Shown: positions 1-9,053 of the stretch, piece by piece
Numbering within the stretch: position 1 is the first letter of the stretch
Layout: every line of letters starts with the position of its first letter
Assembly: GCF_003363155.1 (NCBI RefSeq)
Contig: NZ_QRBE01000015.1
Span: forward strand, 1-64,000
DNA length: 64,000 nt
From: Dyella monticola
Lineage (GTDB): Bacteria; Pseudomonadota; Gammaproteobacteria; Xanthomonadales; Rhodanobacteraceae
Reading direction: 5' to 3'
Translations under genes and position numbers: made by a program
Notes under the pieces: model-generated
The model's input: only the letters and a program-made list of their open reading frames with translations
What the model was told of the DNA's origin: nothing
Databases searched by the model: none

Positions 1-2
1 CC

Positions 3-1532
3 GACGCCAATGCGACGACCGATTTCGAGGTCACGCTGGAGAATGGGTTGACGTACGCGCACCTGGCCTACCAGCTCGCCAAGATGATCGTGCCTAGCGC
101 GGTGACCGTTCCATTTGAAGTGAGCGAGGTGACGTCTCATCTGTTCAGCGCCTATCAGTCCTACAACCTCGGCGATAAAGAAGGCGCAACCCATGCAATG
201 GCCGACGCACTCACTAGCGCAACCTCCATCCCTGGTTATATCCAGGCTGCGCGCGCGCAATCGGGAGCGTACCGCTCACCGCGACCGATCGTGGCCACGC
301 CAGCGAACCAGTTGCGCTTCGAGGCCCCCAAGCCGTTTTCGACTGATGCATCCGGCTTCCTCCCGCTACCGCGCGGATCGCATTTTGCAGGGCTCTACGC
401 CAAGGACGCGAAGTTATATGCCAAGAAAGACGGGCAGTATTACGAAGTCTATGTCGACAAGGGCACCCAAACGGTGCGTCTGCAGCCAGCATCCAGGGCG
501 AGGTCGGTATTTTTCGATCCAGCGTTTCAGCGTGATGCCAGTGGCGACTGGAAGATTATCGAAAGAATGGGGTTAAAAGCGGGTGGTCGCACCAGCGATG
601 GAGAAAGCTCACCTAGCGTAAATGGGGGAAATCAGTCAGGGACGTCAAAGGCCGGCGTCAGCGGATCGGCAACCACTCGTCCCCTTAGTGCTCACCAACA
701 AAAATTCCTCTCCAATTTGGACAGTCTCGGTGATGAGTGGAAACATATCTATACGATGGACACCAAATTCGACGAACTGAGCGTACGCGTTCCATTTGCT
801 AAAACGCCCGAGGAGGCAAAGAGGTTAAATGATGCGAGATCAACCATCGCGAATGAATATATTCAAGACGCAAAAAAATACCTTGCATCATTTAAACCGG
901 ATGACTCAAAGACCCCTGATTTAGCTATTCCTAAAAATGCCAGGCCTGGTGATTTTATTAAGATTGCATCGAGCAAATCCAACGGCATCTCGATCGGGGA
1001 AGACCACACCGACCCCGCAGCGCAACAATATATCGTGGACAACTTGGATTACCTCAAGGACATGGGTTATAGAACACTCTATGTGGAGAGGAACCTCGGG
1101 TACGACGATATCCATGATAAAAATGGCATCCCTACCACGCTGGCACACGAAGCCCGGAGTAGAGGCATGAACGTCATCGATGTGGAATCCTCCCTGTCGA
1201 GAGGGGACGATACCTTTGGAAAGCACTTTAATGCACAGTCCTTAAAAAGCGTTGTTTTTGGAGGCGATCCAGGCGAGCGAATGAAGTCATTTTCTTATCA
1301 CCTCAAATACACAGTAGACCGGGATTTAAAGCAGGATCCCGACATGAAATATGTAATCCTCACCGGAAATGGCCATGCGTCCATGAAGAATTTTGCCAGC
1401 GCGGGCTTTCCCGGAGCGTCCGACCTTTTGAACATTCCGACGGCATATGTAAAAACGGGATGGACACCTGGGGTATCTGCTCTGCCTGGAAAAAGATTTT
1501 CCATCACTACGGGCTCGAATCCACCCCGCTAG
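3..1532 (+). CDS. Toxin/effector-like protein with C-terminal Tiki/EreA-type domain (5' end outside window)
   Basis: The frame is open from the first in-frame codon of the window, so the start lies upstream and only the C-terminal ~510 residues are seen. The N-terminal part resembles the middle region of large dermonecrotic-toxin-like bacterial proteins (a stretch ending in LPRGSHFAGLYAKDAK, then YYEVYVD and FDPAFQRDASGDWKI). A Ser/Gly-rich linker follows, and then a domain from about base 940 to 1480 with IGEDHTDP, TLYVERN, NVIDVES and VILTGNGHAS. This spacing of an early Glu-Asp-His and a late Gly-His-Ala fits the Tiki/EreA/ChaN superfamily, which also supplies one domain of Pasteurella multocida toxin. 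The last 900 bases look more AT-rich than neighbouring genes, which hints at transfer. Role as a secreted toxin is inference from family; no secretion genes are in view. Confidence 0.6.
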   Translation, partial: DANATTDFEVTLENGLTYAHLAYQLAKMIVPSAVTVPFEVSEVTSHLFSAYQSYNLGDKEGATHAMADALTSATSIPGYIQAARAQSGAYRSPRPIVATPANQLRFEAPKPFSTDASGFLPLPRGSHFAGLYAKDAKLYAKKDGQYYEVYVDKGTQTVRLQPASRARSVFFDPAFQRDASGDWKIIERMGLKAGGRTSDGESSPSVNGGNQSGTSKAGVSGSATTRPLSAHQQKFLSNLDSLGDEWKHIYTMDTKFDELSVRVPFAKTPEEAKRLNDARSTIANEYIQDAKKYLASFKPDDSKTPDLAIPKNARPGDFIKIASSKSNGISIGEDHTDPAAQQYIVDNLDYLKDMGYRTLYVERNLGYDDIHDKNGIPTTLAHEARSRGMNVIDVESSLSRGDDTFGKHFNAQSLKSVVFGGDPGERMKSFSYHLKYTVDRDLKQDPDMKYVILTGNGHASMKNFASAGFPGASDLLNIPTAYVKTGWTPGVSALPGKRFSITTGSNPPR

Positions 1533-2431
1533 AGCCTATCCAGGAGCCGCCTGCACGCCAGCCAGCGCATGCGCGTCGATAACCTCTTCAACGCCGGCAC
1601 TCGGCTTCGCGGTTCGCTTTGCACGCTCCGCGCAAAGACGATGCAACCACTGCCAAAGTCTTTGAACCGTGGAGAGCTGCATGGTGATGAATATTTTTTT
1701 AGGAGCGTGCCAGAGAGCGACGCGGGACATGCTTTCGCTGTCTCGCGTCGCTTCAATGTGCCTGTCACGCAAGGGTTGCAAAGTGTCCAGATGCGCGACG
1801 CACCGCGTATCGCGAAATCTTGCCGAGCCCTTGCGGACACCTTGCGGCAGCCTGACGCATATCGAAAAACGATGCGAATTAAAGCAGGTAACGACGCGCC
1901 ACTATGCACGCAATCGTTGCGTTTGTTCCCGGGCGCGCGGCGCCTCTTGTTGTGAAAGAGCTGTATACAGGCCAGTACAAACCATGCGCGCGCATCCCTC
2001 GTAGCGCTGCCCATGTTTGATATCACAAGCGACTAATCGCATGCGCGCATCCGCCGCGGCGCTCAGCATTGAGCATGCTTTGCAAAAAACACCTCAATTT
2101 TGCGTTTGATTTTGTATATGAAGTCTTAGCGCCGCTTTGTACGGAGGTGGGGAGCGTTCATCAAGATGACTCATCAGCGAGAGCTTGCGTTTACTCTTTG
2201 CATCAATCGCAATAGATCGGCGAATGAAGTTACGAATGCATGCTCCTTCAATATCGCACGCCACGCGTCACCTTGCTGCGGGATCGATTAGCGCGCATAA
2301 CTGCATCGCTTCCTTCAGGTTTTTGACAAGCCAAGCATGACGCGCACTTCGCTCGCGCGGAGTGGCATTCACACATAGGGCGAGGGAAGCCTCCGAATTT
2401 CGACTCACTTACAACGAAAGAGGGGCTAAAC
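1533..2431. other. Intergenic stretch without a recognisable gene
   Basis: About 900 bases with only short overlapping frames on both strands, none with a good ribosome binding site or a recognisable product. It contains a strong hairpin at 1716-1752 and two similar stretches near 1984 and 2040 (both containing ATGCGCGCATCC-like sequence). Composition is mixed, with an AT-rich patch near 2085-2130. The right end must hold the promoter of the TonB receptor gene, but no clear -35/-10 pair was identified. Confidence 0.5.
1716..1752. repeat. Strong inverted repeat (hairpin)
   Basis: Arms 1716-1729 and 1739-1752 are 14 bases each and complementary except for one position, around a 9-base loop. 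No T-run follows on either strand, so it is not a standard intrinsic terminator. It sits inside the gene-poor stretch between the toxin-like gene and the TonB receptor gene. Confidence 0.6.
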
Positions 2432-5400
2432 GTGAACTTGCAACATCAACACATAGCATTGGCGATTCGTATCGCCTTGGCACTGGGAAGCACTGCTCTG
2501 GCCACCGTAGCCTTCGGCCAAACAACGACAACACCGACGGCAACAAGCCAACCGACGCAGACCACCGCACAAGACCCATCCGGCACCCCATCCCAAACCG
2601 GTGCGCAGCCGCAAACCAGCGCGCAGGCACAGCAGCAATCGACGGCGACACCGCCACCTCCTCCTCCGCCTCAGAACAACGGGCAATCCAAGCCACAGAC
2701 CTTGCAGACCGTTACCGTCACCGGTTCGATGATTCGCAGCGTGGACGTGGAAACAGCACAACCCGTTACCGAGATCACCCATGAAGCCCTGCAGCAACAA
2801 GGCTTCGTCAGTGTCGGGCAGATTCTTCAGAACGTTTCATCGGTTGGCTCTCCCGGCACGAGCAACCAAAGTTCGCTGGGCGACATCGTCGGACAGTACG
2901 CCAGCCTGCGTGGCCTGGGCGCGCCACGTACGTTGATTCTGGTGGACGGCGAACGTTACACGACCGATATCTTCGGTCAGACTGACCTCAGCACGATCCC
3001 AAGCTCGCTGATCGATAGCGTGGAAATCCTGCAAGATGGCGCGTCATCCATTTACGGTTCGGACGCGATTTCAGGTGTCATCAATATCCACACCAAGAAC
3101 GTGGATGGGTTGTATCTGGACACCTACAACAGCACGTACGCACCGGGTAATTTCGGCAAAGAAAACCAATTCAGCTTGACCGGCGGCCATAAATTCAAGC
3201 GAGGGTCGTTCACGTTCAACATATCGATCCAGAACCAGAATCAGATCATGGCTGACGAAACCTGGCTCAGCAAATACGGTTACGGCAGCTTCCCGCAGTA
3301 TCCGCAATCGGTGCAGCCGTCTGATTACGGCACGATCCTGGGCGTCACGGGCCCTGCCAGCACCGCCTATCCTTATCCGATAACGGTCAACGCGGGCCAG
3401 AACGGACTGAACATCGCCAACTATCATCCCAACACGTTTGGCGTGATCTATCCCAGCCCCTACTTCAGCAATGACTACGCCAATCAGGCGCAGTACGAAA
3501 CATTCATTCCGGACAATCGCCTGAAGTCGTACACGCTCAAAGGTGATTACGACATCACCGACAATATCAAGGCCGTATTCACCGGCACCTATAACACCAA
3601 TAACGCGACCGACTATATTGGCGGCTATCCGTTGAGTTCGCTGACGCCCGCCAATGGCGCGAATCTGGCCAATGCGCTCGGCTTGCCGCCGGGTAGTCTC
3701 GGCGCCGCATGGTTCCCGACGCTCTCCCCGGCGAGCTATTACAACCCGCTGCCCGGCAATACCGTGTCGTTCTCTCTGCCGCTGTATGAACCCAACCGCG
3801 TGAACGTTAACAACATCAAGCAATATGGCTTCCGCACGGGCCTGGAGGGTGAATTTTCAGCGGGCCAGAACGAGTTCAATTGGAATGTGGGTTACAGCGA
3901 CTATCGCTACATCCAGGATTCGGGTGGTCCGGGCAATTTGAATCTGGTGCATTTGTATAACGCCATCGGTCCATCGTTCCTGGCATCCAACGGGCAGGTT
4001 GAATGCGGCACGCCGACTAACGTGATCGCCGGTTGTGTCCCGCTCAATCCGTTCTCCGGTTCGGGTGGACTGACGCCTGCCGAGATCAATTATCTCAACT
4101 ACACTTACTTCACGCATTCATGGAGCGAAACGCGCAATATCGAAGCCAATTTGAGCGGCGACATGTTTACTTTGCCGCAAGCGATGGGCGAGGGTGACGT
4201 GACCTTCGCCGTGGGCGCCGACCACCGCGATGTCTCCGGTGGCGTGACACCCGACCTCTACACGCAACAAGGCCTCAACACCAATCTGCAGCAAAATCCT
4301 GGTGAAGGCTCCTACGGCATCAACGAAGCGTACGCCGAACTCAACGTGCCCCTGCTCAAGGATCTGCCGGGCGCGAATCTGCTGAATTTCGATATTTCGC
4401 ACCGCTTCTCGCGTTACACCAACTTCGGCACCACTAATAACAACTCTTACAAGCTCTCCTACAAGCCGGTCGATGATCTGTTGATCCGCGCCAGCTATGG
4501 CACCGGTTTCCGCGCACCGTCCATCTCCAATTTGTACGGCGGCACGATGCAGAGCTTTACGAGCTACACCGACCCCTGCGACGTCAACTTCGGCCTGACC
4601 GCCAATCCTGTAGTGGCATCGCGCTGTCTCGGCGGCTTCGCCAACCTACCGGCGGTTGGCCCTGGTTTTACGCAGCTAACGACAACCGGCGTACCGGTTA
4701 CCGGTCCGAACAGCGGCAGCACGACCCCCTATTACACCGGCGCCAATGCGGCACTGAGGCCGGAAACGTCCAAAAACTACACCGCCGGTATCGTCTACAG
4801 CCCCAATTGGCTAACCGGCTTCAACATCACGGCGGACGCGTACCGAATCCGCGTCGATAACATCATTACGCTGCCTTCTGCCGACAGCATTCTGGACAAC
4901 TGTTACCTGCTGGGTGAAACGCAACAGTGCTCGCAGTTCTCACGCTCGGCGAGCAACGGCCAGATCGTGAATCTGCTGCAAGCCTTGGTGAACGAAGGCT
5001 TCGTCGACGAACGCGGGGCCGATCTCTCCTTGAGCTATCTGTTCCCCGACACGCCGGTCGGCAAGTTCAAGATCGATACCAACGGCACCTACATCAACTC
5101 ACTGCATGAGCAGACCGTCGCCGGCGGGCCGGTGGTGAGCTGGAACGTGGGTACGTACGACCCGGTGCTTGGTCCGATGTGGCGTTTCCGCGATGTCAGC
5201 AACATCAACTGGTCGTGGGGCAGCTTCGGCGCGACGTGGACCGTTCGCTACTTTTCCTCGCTCAAGGAACCCTGTCGACCAGATGCCACGAACCTGCAGG
5301 AGTACTTCCCGTGCAACGAACCCAATAGCTTTGTGCAGGGTCAACTTGGCGCATACCGCCAGGGCGCGTTGGCTTTCAACGATCTGCAGTTCAGTTGGAA

Positions 5401-5599
5401 AGCGCCGTGGCATGGCGAGATTTCCGTCGGCGCCACCAACCTCTTCAACCGTCGCGCTCCGCTCAGCTATACCGGTGCGGAAAGCGTCATCGGTCCGCTG
5501 GGTCCGACCGGTACGGATGGTTTTACGCAGTATGCGTATAACCCGCAGTACGACATCGGTCGCGTGGTGTATTTGAAGTACGAGCAGAAATTGTTCTGA
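2432..5599 (+). CDS. TonB-dependent outer-membrane receptor
   Basis: Outer-membrane active transporter of 1055 residues. The GTG start is preceded by an AAAGAGGGG ribosome binding site. Residues 1-29 form a signal peptide ending in VAFGQ. Residues 30-85 are a Thr/Gln/Pro-rich linker with a run of seven prolines. The TonB box region (LQTVTVTGS) follows, then a plug domain with ASLRGLGAPRTLILVDGER, LSTIPSSLIDSVEILQDGA and YGSDAISGVINI. The rest is a beta-barrel ending in the aromatic tail YLKYEQKLF, and contains the typical RASYGTGFRAPSI and ALRPETSKNYT segments. The substrate cannot be told from sequence; no fused regulator domain or sigma/anti-sigma pair lies next to it. It converges on the efflux operon, with a palindrome pair between. 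Confidence 0.93.
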   Translation: MNLQHQHIALAIRIALALGSTALATVAFGQTTTTPTATSQPTQTTAQDPSGTPSQTGAQPQTSAQAQQQSTATPPPPPPPQNNGQSKPQTLQTVTVTGSMIRSVDVETAQPVTEITHEALQQQGFVSVGQILQNVSSVGSPGTSNQSSLGDIVGQYASLRGLGAPRTLILVDGERYTTDIFGQTDLSTIPSSLIDSVEILQDGASSIYGSDAISGVINIHTKNVDGLYLDTYNSTYAPGNFGKENQFSLTGGHKFKRGSFTFNISIQNQNQIMADETWLSKYGYGSFPQYPQSVQPSDYGTILGVTGPASTAYPYPITVNAGQNGLNIANYHPNTFGVIYPSPYFSNDYANQAQYETFIPDNRLKSYTLKGDYDITDNIKAVFTGTYNTNNATDYIGGYPLSSLTPANGANLANALGLPPGSLGAAWFPTLSPASYYNPLPGNTVSFSLPLYEPNRVNVNNIKQYGFRTGLEGEFSAGQNEFNWNVGYSDYRYIQDSGGPGNLNLVHLYNAIGPSFLASNGQVECGTPTNVIAGCVPLNPFSGSGGLTPAEINYLNYTYFTHSWSETRNIEANLSGDMFTLPQAMGEGDVTFAVGADHRDVSGGVTPDLYTQQGLNTNLQQNPGEGSYGINEAYAELNVPLLKDLPGANLLNFDISHRFSRYTNFGTTNNNSYKLSYKPVDDLLIRASYGTGFRAPSISNLYGGTMQSFTSYTDPCDVNFGLTANPVVASRCLGGFANLPAVGPGFTQLTTTGVPVTGPNSGSTTPYYTGANAALRPETSKNYTAGIVYSPNWLTGFNITADAYRIRVDNIITLPSADSILDNCYLLGETQQCSQFSRSASNGQIVNLLQALVNEGFVDERGADLSLSYLFPDTPVGKFKIDTNGTYINSLHEQTVAGGPVVSWNVGTYDPVLGPMWRFRDVSNINWSWGSFGATWTVRYFSSLKEPCRPDATNLQEYFPCNEPNSFVQGQLGAYRQGALAFNDLQFSWKAPWHGEISVGATNLFNRRAPLSYTGAESVIGPLGPTGTDGFTQYAYNPQYDIGRVVYLKYEQKLF

Positions 5600-5608
5600 A
5601 CGCTTGCG

Positions 5609-5722
5609 CGCCCTCCCCCTGCTTGCAAGGGGGGGGCGGGATGGGGCTGCGTGAGCTTGGTGTACTGCTGAGATTTGCCGCGAGGTTGCGTCAACCCTCC
5701 CCTACTACACGCAGGGGAGGGG
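5609..5722. repeat. Paired palindromic repeat (REPIN-like) between convergent genes
   Basis: Two GC-rich palindromes in inverted arrangement: 5609-5640 (CCCTCCCC / GGGGGGG arms) and 5695-5722 (CCCTCCCCT / AGGGGAGGG arms), joined by a spacer containing GAGCTTGG and TACTGC. The same architecture, including related spacer words, recurs at 49129-49226. It lies between the ends of the TonB receptor and the mdtC-like gene and probably serves as a bidirectional terminator. Confidence 0.75.
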
Positions 5723-5743
5723 ACTGATGCGGCAAGAGCGAAT

Positions 5744-8700
5744 TTATGACTCGCGCGCGAGCACGCGCTGCCGCACGCCTTTTCGCTCCCTTCGACGTGC
5801 ACGCCATGCTGCCCAACGTTCGCCCAGACAGGAGAAGATCACATACAGCGCGGGCGTGCTCAGCAGCGTAAGGCTCTGCGAAATCAGCAAACCGCCGATC
5901 AGCGCGATACCCAATGGGCGACGCAGATCGGAACCTTCGCCAAGCCCGATGGCAATCGGCAGCGCGGCAAGGATCGCCACCATCGTGGTCATCATGATCG
6001 GGCGAAAACGCACCAGGCTCGCTTCGCGTGCAGCTTCAAGCGGCGTCTTGCCGTGCTCGCGCTGCGCGACCAGGGCAAAGTCGATCATCATGATGGCGTT
6101 CTTTTTCACGATACCGATCAACAGCACCAACGCGATCTGCGCGATGACCGACATATCCGTATTCGTAAACCACAACGCCAGCAGCGCACCGACACCGGCC
6201 GCCGGCAAGGTCGAGAGAATGGTGACCGGGTGGATCAAACTCTCGTACAAAATGCCCAGCACGATGTACACGGTAAGGATCGCGCCGAAGATCAGCCACA
6301 ACCCGCCACTCTGCGATTGCTGAAAACGGCGGAAATCGCCGCCGATATCAAGCTTGATGTCGCCGGGCATGCGCATGTTGTTGGCGGTGCCCTGCACGAT
6401 TTGCAGTGCCTCGCCCATGCTCACGCCCGGCGCGAGATTGAAGCTCAAGCTCATGGTCGTGTACTGATTGGTGTGCGACACCTGTGTTGGCGCAAGGCCC
6501 GGTACCTGACGCGCGAACGCCGACAGGCGCACCATCGTGCCATTGCTTGCGGCCACCAGGATGTCGTCGATGGAGCGCGGCGTAGCCGTCTGCTCCGGTA
6601 CCGCGTTCACCACTACTTTGTACTGGTTGAGGTCAGCGTAGATATTGCTGATCTGCCGCTGGCCAAACGCATCGTAGATGGCCGAATCGATCGAGCCGAT
6701 GTTGACCTGCAGACGTGCAGCCTTGTCGCGATCGATCACGATGTTCTGCTGCAAGCCTGCATCATCAAGATCGCTGCCCACATCGCGCAGCTTCGGATTC
6801 TTCCTGAGTTCATCGACCAGCTTGGGCAACCATGTCTGCAGTTTTTGCGAGTCATCGCCCTGCAGCGAAATTTGATATTGCGCACCCTGACTGGTACCGC
6901 CGCCGCCGAAGCTGGGCAGATCCTGGATGGCACGCAGGCGCACATTGAGGTCCGGATACCTCGCCGCTTTCTTGCTCAAGCGCGTAAGTGCGGTGAATGT
7001 GTCGTCCGTGCGACCTTGTGCATGCGTCTTGAGCTGGATGTCGAAGCTGCCCGCCGCGCCCTGGCGCGTACTGCCCAATCGCGAGCCGACCACGGCGACG
7101 TCGTGATCGCGCAGCAGCATGTCGATCAGGCGCTGCTGGCGTGCCGCCGAATCCTGGAACGAAACGGTGGCGCCCGACGTGGCACGGCCGCGGATGAGGC
7201 CGGTGTCCTGCATCGGGAAAAGGCTGGTCTTGATCTGCCCTGACATCAGAATCAGCACGGTAATGCCGATCAGCACCAACGGCGTAAGCGAAAACATCAG
7301 CGCATGGCGCAGCGAGAAGTCCAGCGACTCCTGGTATATCTTCACCATGCCTTCGTGCATGCGCTCCAGCGCACGCCCTACTCTGGACGACTCTTTCGTA
7401 TCGTTGTGACCACTCAGGAAATGGCCGCACATCGATGGCGTAACGGTGAGCGACACGATGGCCGATACGATGATCGCGCCCACCAGCGTCAAGGTGAATT
7501 CCTTGAAGAACATGCCGGTGATGCCGCTCATGAACAACAGCGGGATGAACACCGCCACCAGCGAAGCGGTGATCGAGACAATCGTGAAACCGATCTCGCG
7601 CGCCCCCGCCAGAGCCGCCTCGAATCGGCTCATACCTTGGTCGATGTGGCGGATCACGTTTTCGATTACCACGATCGCATCGTCCACCACAAAGCCGATG
7701 GCGATCACCAGCGCCAGCAAGGTGAGGTTGTTGAGCGTGAAGCCCAGCGCGTACATGATCACCGCCGCACCGGCCAGCGAGAGTGGCACAGCCACTGCGG
7801 CGATCAGCGTCGGCGCAAGCCGGCGCAGGAACAGCGCCATCACCAGCACGACCATCGCAAGACTGATCAGCAAGGTGGCCTGCACCTCATGCAACGATGC
7901 GCGAATGGTGGGTGTGCCATCGAAGTAGGTGACCAGGTTGGTGCCCGGCTGCAGGTAGTCCCGCAGGAGCGGCACTTCCGCCTTCACCCGGTCGGTCACG
8001 TCGATGATGTTGGCGTTCGACTGGCGATACACATACATCAGGATCGCCGGTTTGCCCTGGAACCATGCGGCCTGATAGGCGTCCTGCTGACCGTCGTACA
8101 CGTGCGCGATGTCTTTCAGGTGCACCGGCACGCCCTTGCCGTTGGTGGCGATCACCAGGTTCGCGAAGTCCGCGGCGTTATGCAGCGCGTCGTTCGCTTC
8201 CACGGCCATCGTGGTTTTGCCATCGGAAAGAAAACCTTGCGGCTCGAACACGTTGGCGGCGGTCAGCGCGTTGCGTAGCTGATCGGGCGATATGCCCATG
8301 GCGTTCAAGGCGCGCAGGTTGACATCAATGCGCACAGCCGGGGTTGCGGCGCCGGTAATATCCACTTCGGACACACCGGGAAGCTGGCGCAAGCGCTGCG
8401 CGAGCAGCGAATCGGCCACGTCGTAGAGATCCCGCGCCGACTGCGTTTGGGAGGTCAGCGCGAAGGCGATGATCGGATCGTCGTTCGGGTTGGCCTTTTC
8501 GTAACTGGGCTGGCCGTTGAGGCCAGAAGGCAGGTCCGCCTGCGCAGCGTTGATGGCGGCTTCGACATCGCGGGCGGCATCGTCGATATTCCGGCCGGTG
8601 TCGAACATCAAGAAGATCTGCGTGCTGCCTAGCGAGCTGGACGAACGCATCGTATCGATGCCGGGCACCTGGCCCAGGTGGCGTTCCAGCGGCGCCGCCA

Positions 8701-8887
8701 CGGTGGCGGCCATGGTGTCGGCGCTGGCGCCGGCTTCGGATGCGCTGACGAAGATGGCAGGAAACTGCATGTCCGGCAACGCGGCGACGCCGAGCAGGGA
8801 GTAGCAGATGACGCCGATCGCGAACACACCCATCGCCAGCAGCGAGGTGCCGATCGGGCGACGGATGAAGGGGCCGGAAATGTTCAT
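5744..8887 (-). CDS. mdtC: RND efflux permease, MdtC/MuxC-like
   Basis: Inner-membrane proton-driven drug pump subunit, 1047 residues, the normal size of the family. The start at 8887 gives MNISGPFIRRPIGTSLL, the conserved RND N-terminus. The frame can be extended to 9019, but that part only translates a palindromic repeat (PAPSPACRGGG) and has no place in the family. Features seen: the first transmembrane helix, two periplasmic porter regions, GFVVDDAIVVIENVIRH (the conserved TM4 Asp pair), and the second helix bundle with IALVLLIGIVKKNAIMMIDFA. It is the last gene of an mdtA-mdtB-mdtC order, as in E. coli mdtABC, where MdtB and MdtC form a heterotrimer. No strong ribosome binding site precedes the start. 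No outer-membrane factor is encoded here. Confidence 0.92.
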   Translation of the reverse strand: MNISGPFIRRPIGTSLLAMGVFAIGVICYSLLGVAALPDMQFPAIFVSASEAGASADTMAATVAAPLERHLGQVPGIDTMRSSSSLGSTQIFLMFDTGRNIDDAARDVEAAINAAQADLPSGLNGQPSYEKANPNDDPIIAFALTSQTQSARDLYDVADSLLAQRLRQLPGVSEVDITGAATPAVRIDVNLRALNAMGISPDQLRNALTAANVFEPQGFLSDGKTTMAVEANDALHNAADFANLVIATNGKGVPVHLKDIAHVYDGQQDAYQAAWFQGKPAILMYVYRQSNANIIDVTDRVKAEVPLLRDYLQPGTNLVTYFDGTPTIRASLHEVQATLLISLAMVVLVMALFLRRLAPTLIAAVAVPLSLAGAAVIMYALGFTLNNLTLLALVIAIGFVVDDAIVVIENVIRHIDQGMSRFEAALAGAREIGFTIVSITASLVAVFIPLLFMSGITGMFFKEFTLTLVGAIIVSAIVSLTVTPSMCGHFLSGHNDTKESSRVGRALERMHEGMVKIYQESLDFSLRHALMFSLTPLVLIGITVLILMSGQIKTSLFPMQDTGLIRGRATSGATVSFQDSAARQQRLIDMLLRDHDVAVVGSRLGSTRQGAAGSFDIQLKTHAQGRTDDTFTALTRLSKKAARYPDLNVRLRAIQDLPSFGGGGTSQGAQYQISLQGDDSQKLQTWLPKLVDELRKNPKLRDVGSDLDDAGLQQNIVIDRDKAARLQVNIGSIDSAIYDAFGQRQISNIYADLNQYKVVVNAVPEQTATPRSIDDILVAASNGTMVRLSAFARQVPGLAPTQVSHTNQYTTMSLSFNLAPGVSMGEALQIVQGTANNMRMPGDIKLDIGGDFRRFQQSQSGGLWLIFGAILTVYIVLGILYESLIHPVTILSTLPAAGVGALLALWFTNTDMSVIAQIALVLLIGIVKKNAIMMIDFALVAQREHGKTPLEAAREASLVRFRPIMMTTMVAILAALPIAIGLGEGSDLRRPLGIALIGGLLISQSLTLLSTPALYVIFSCLGERWAAWRARRRERKGVRQRVLARES

Positions 8888-8980
8888 GCTCGAAACAACG
8901 TGCGATGGGCGAAAAGGTTGAGGCGTGTGCTCGTTTCCTTCGAGCTTGGCGCGTCGAATCTCAACATGCCGGGTTTTACC

Positions 8981-9004
8981 CCCTCCCCTGCAAGCAGGGG
9001 AGGG
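8981..9004. repeat. Single palindromic repeat between mdtB and mdtC
   Basis: Inverted repeat CCCTCCCCTG / CAGGGGAGGG around a short CAAG-type loop, of the same family as the other CCCTCCCC palindromes of the window. Inside the efflux operon it may lower or stabilise the downstream mRNA. Confidence 0.7.
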
Positions 9005-9053
9005 AGCGGGTGCTGACATTTACGCAGATCGGATGCCTGCGCGTCCGACGCCC

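Noticed and set aside
1529..2026. Overlapping frames of 110-165 codons on both strands in the gene-poor region.
   Set aside because: No ribosome binding sites, no membrane or domain pattern, and both strands are equally open; treated as noncoding.
8888..9019. A 44-residue N-terminal extension of the MdtC-like protein.
   Set aside because: It translates the palindromic repeat (PSPACRGGG) and precedes the conserved RND N-terminus, so the start was set at 8887.
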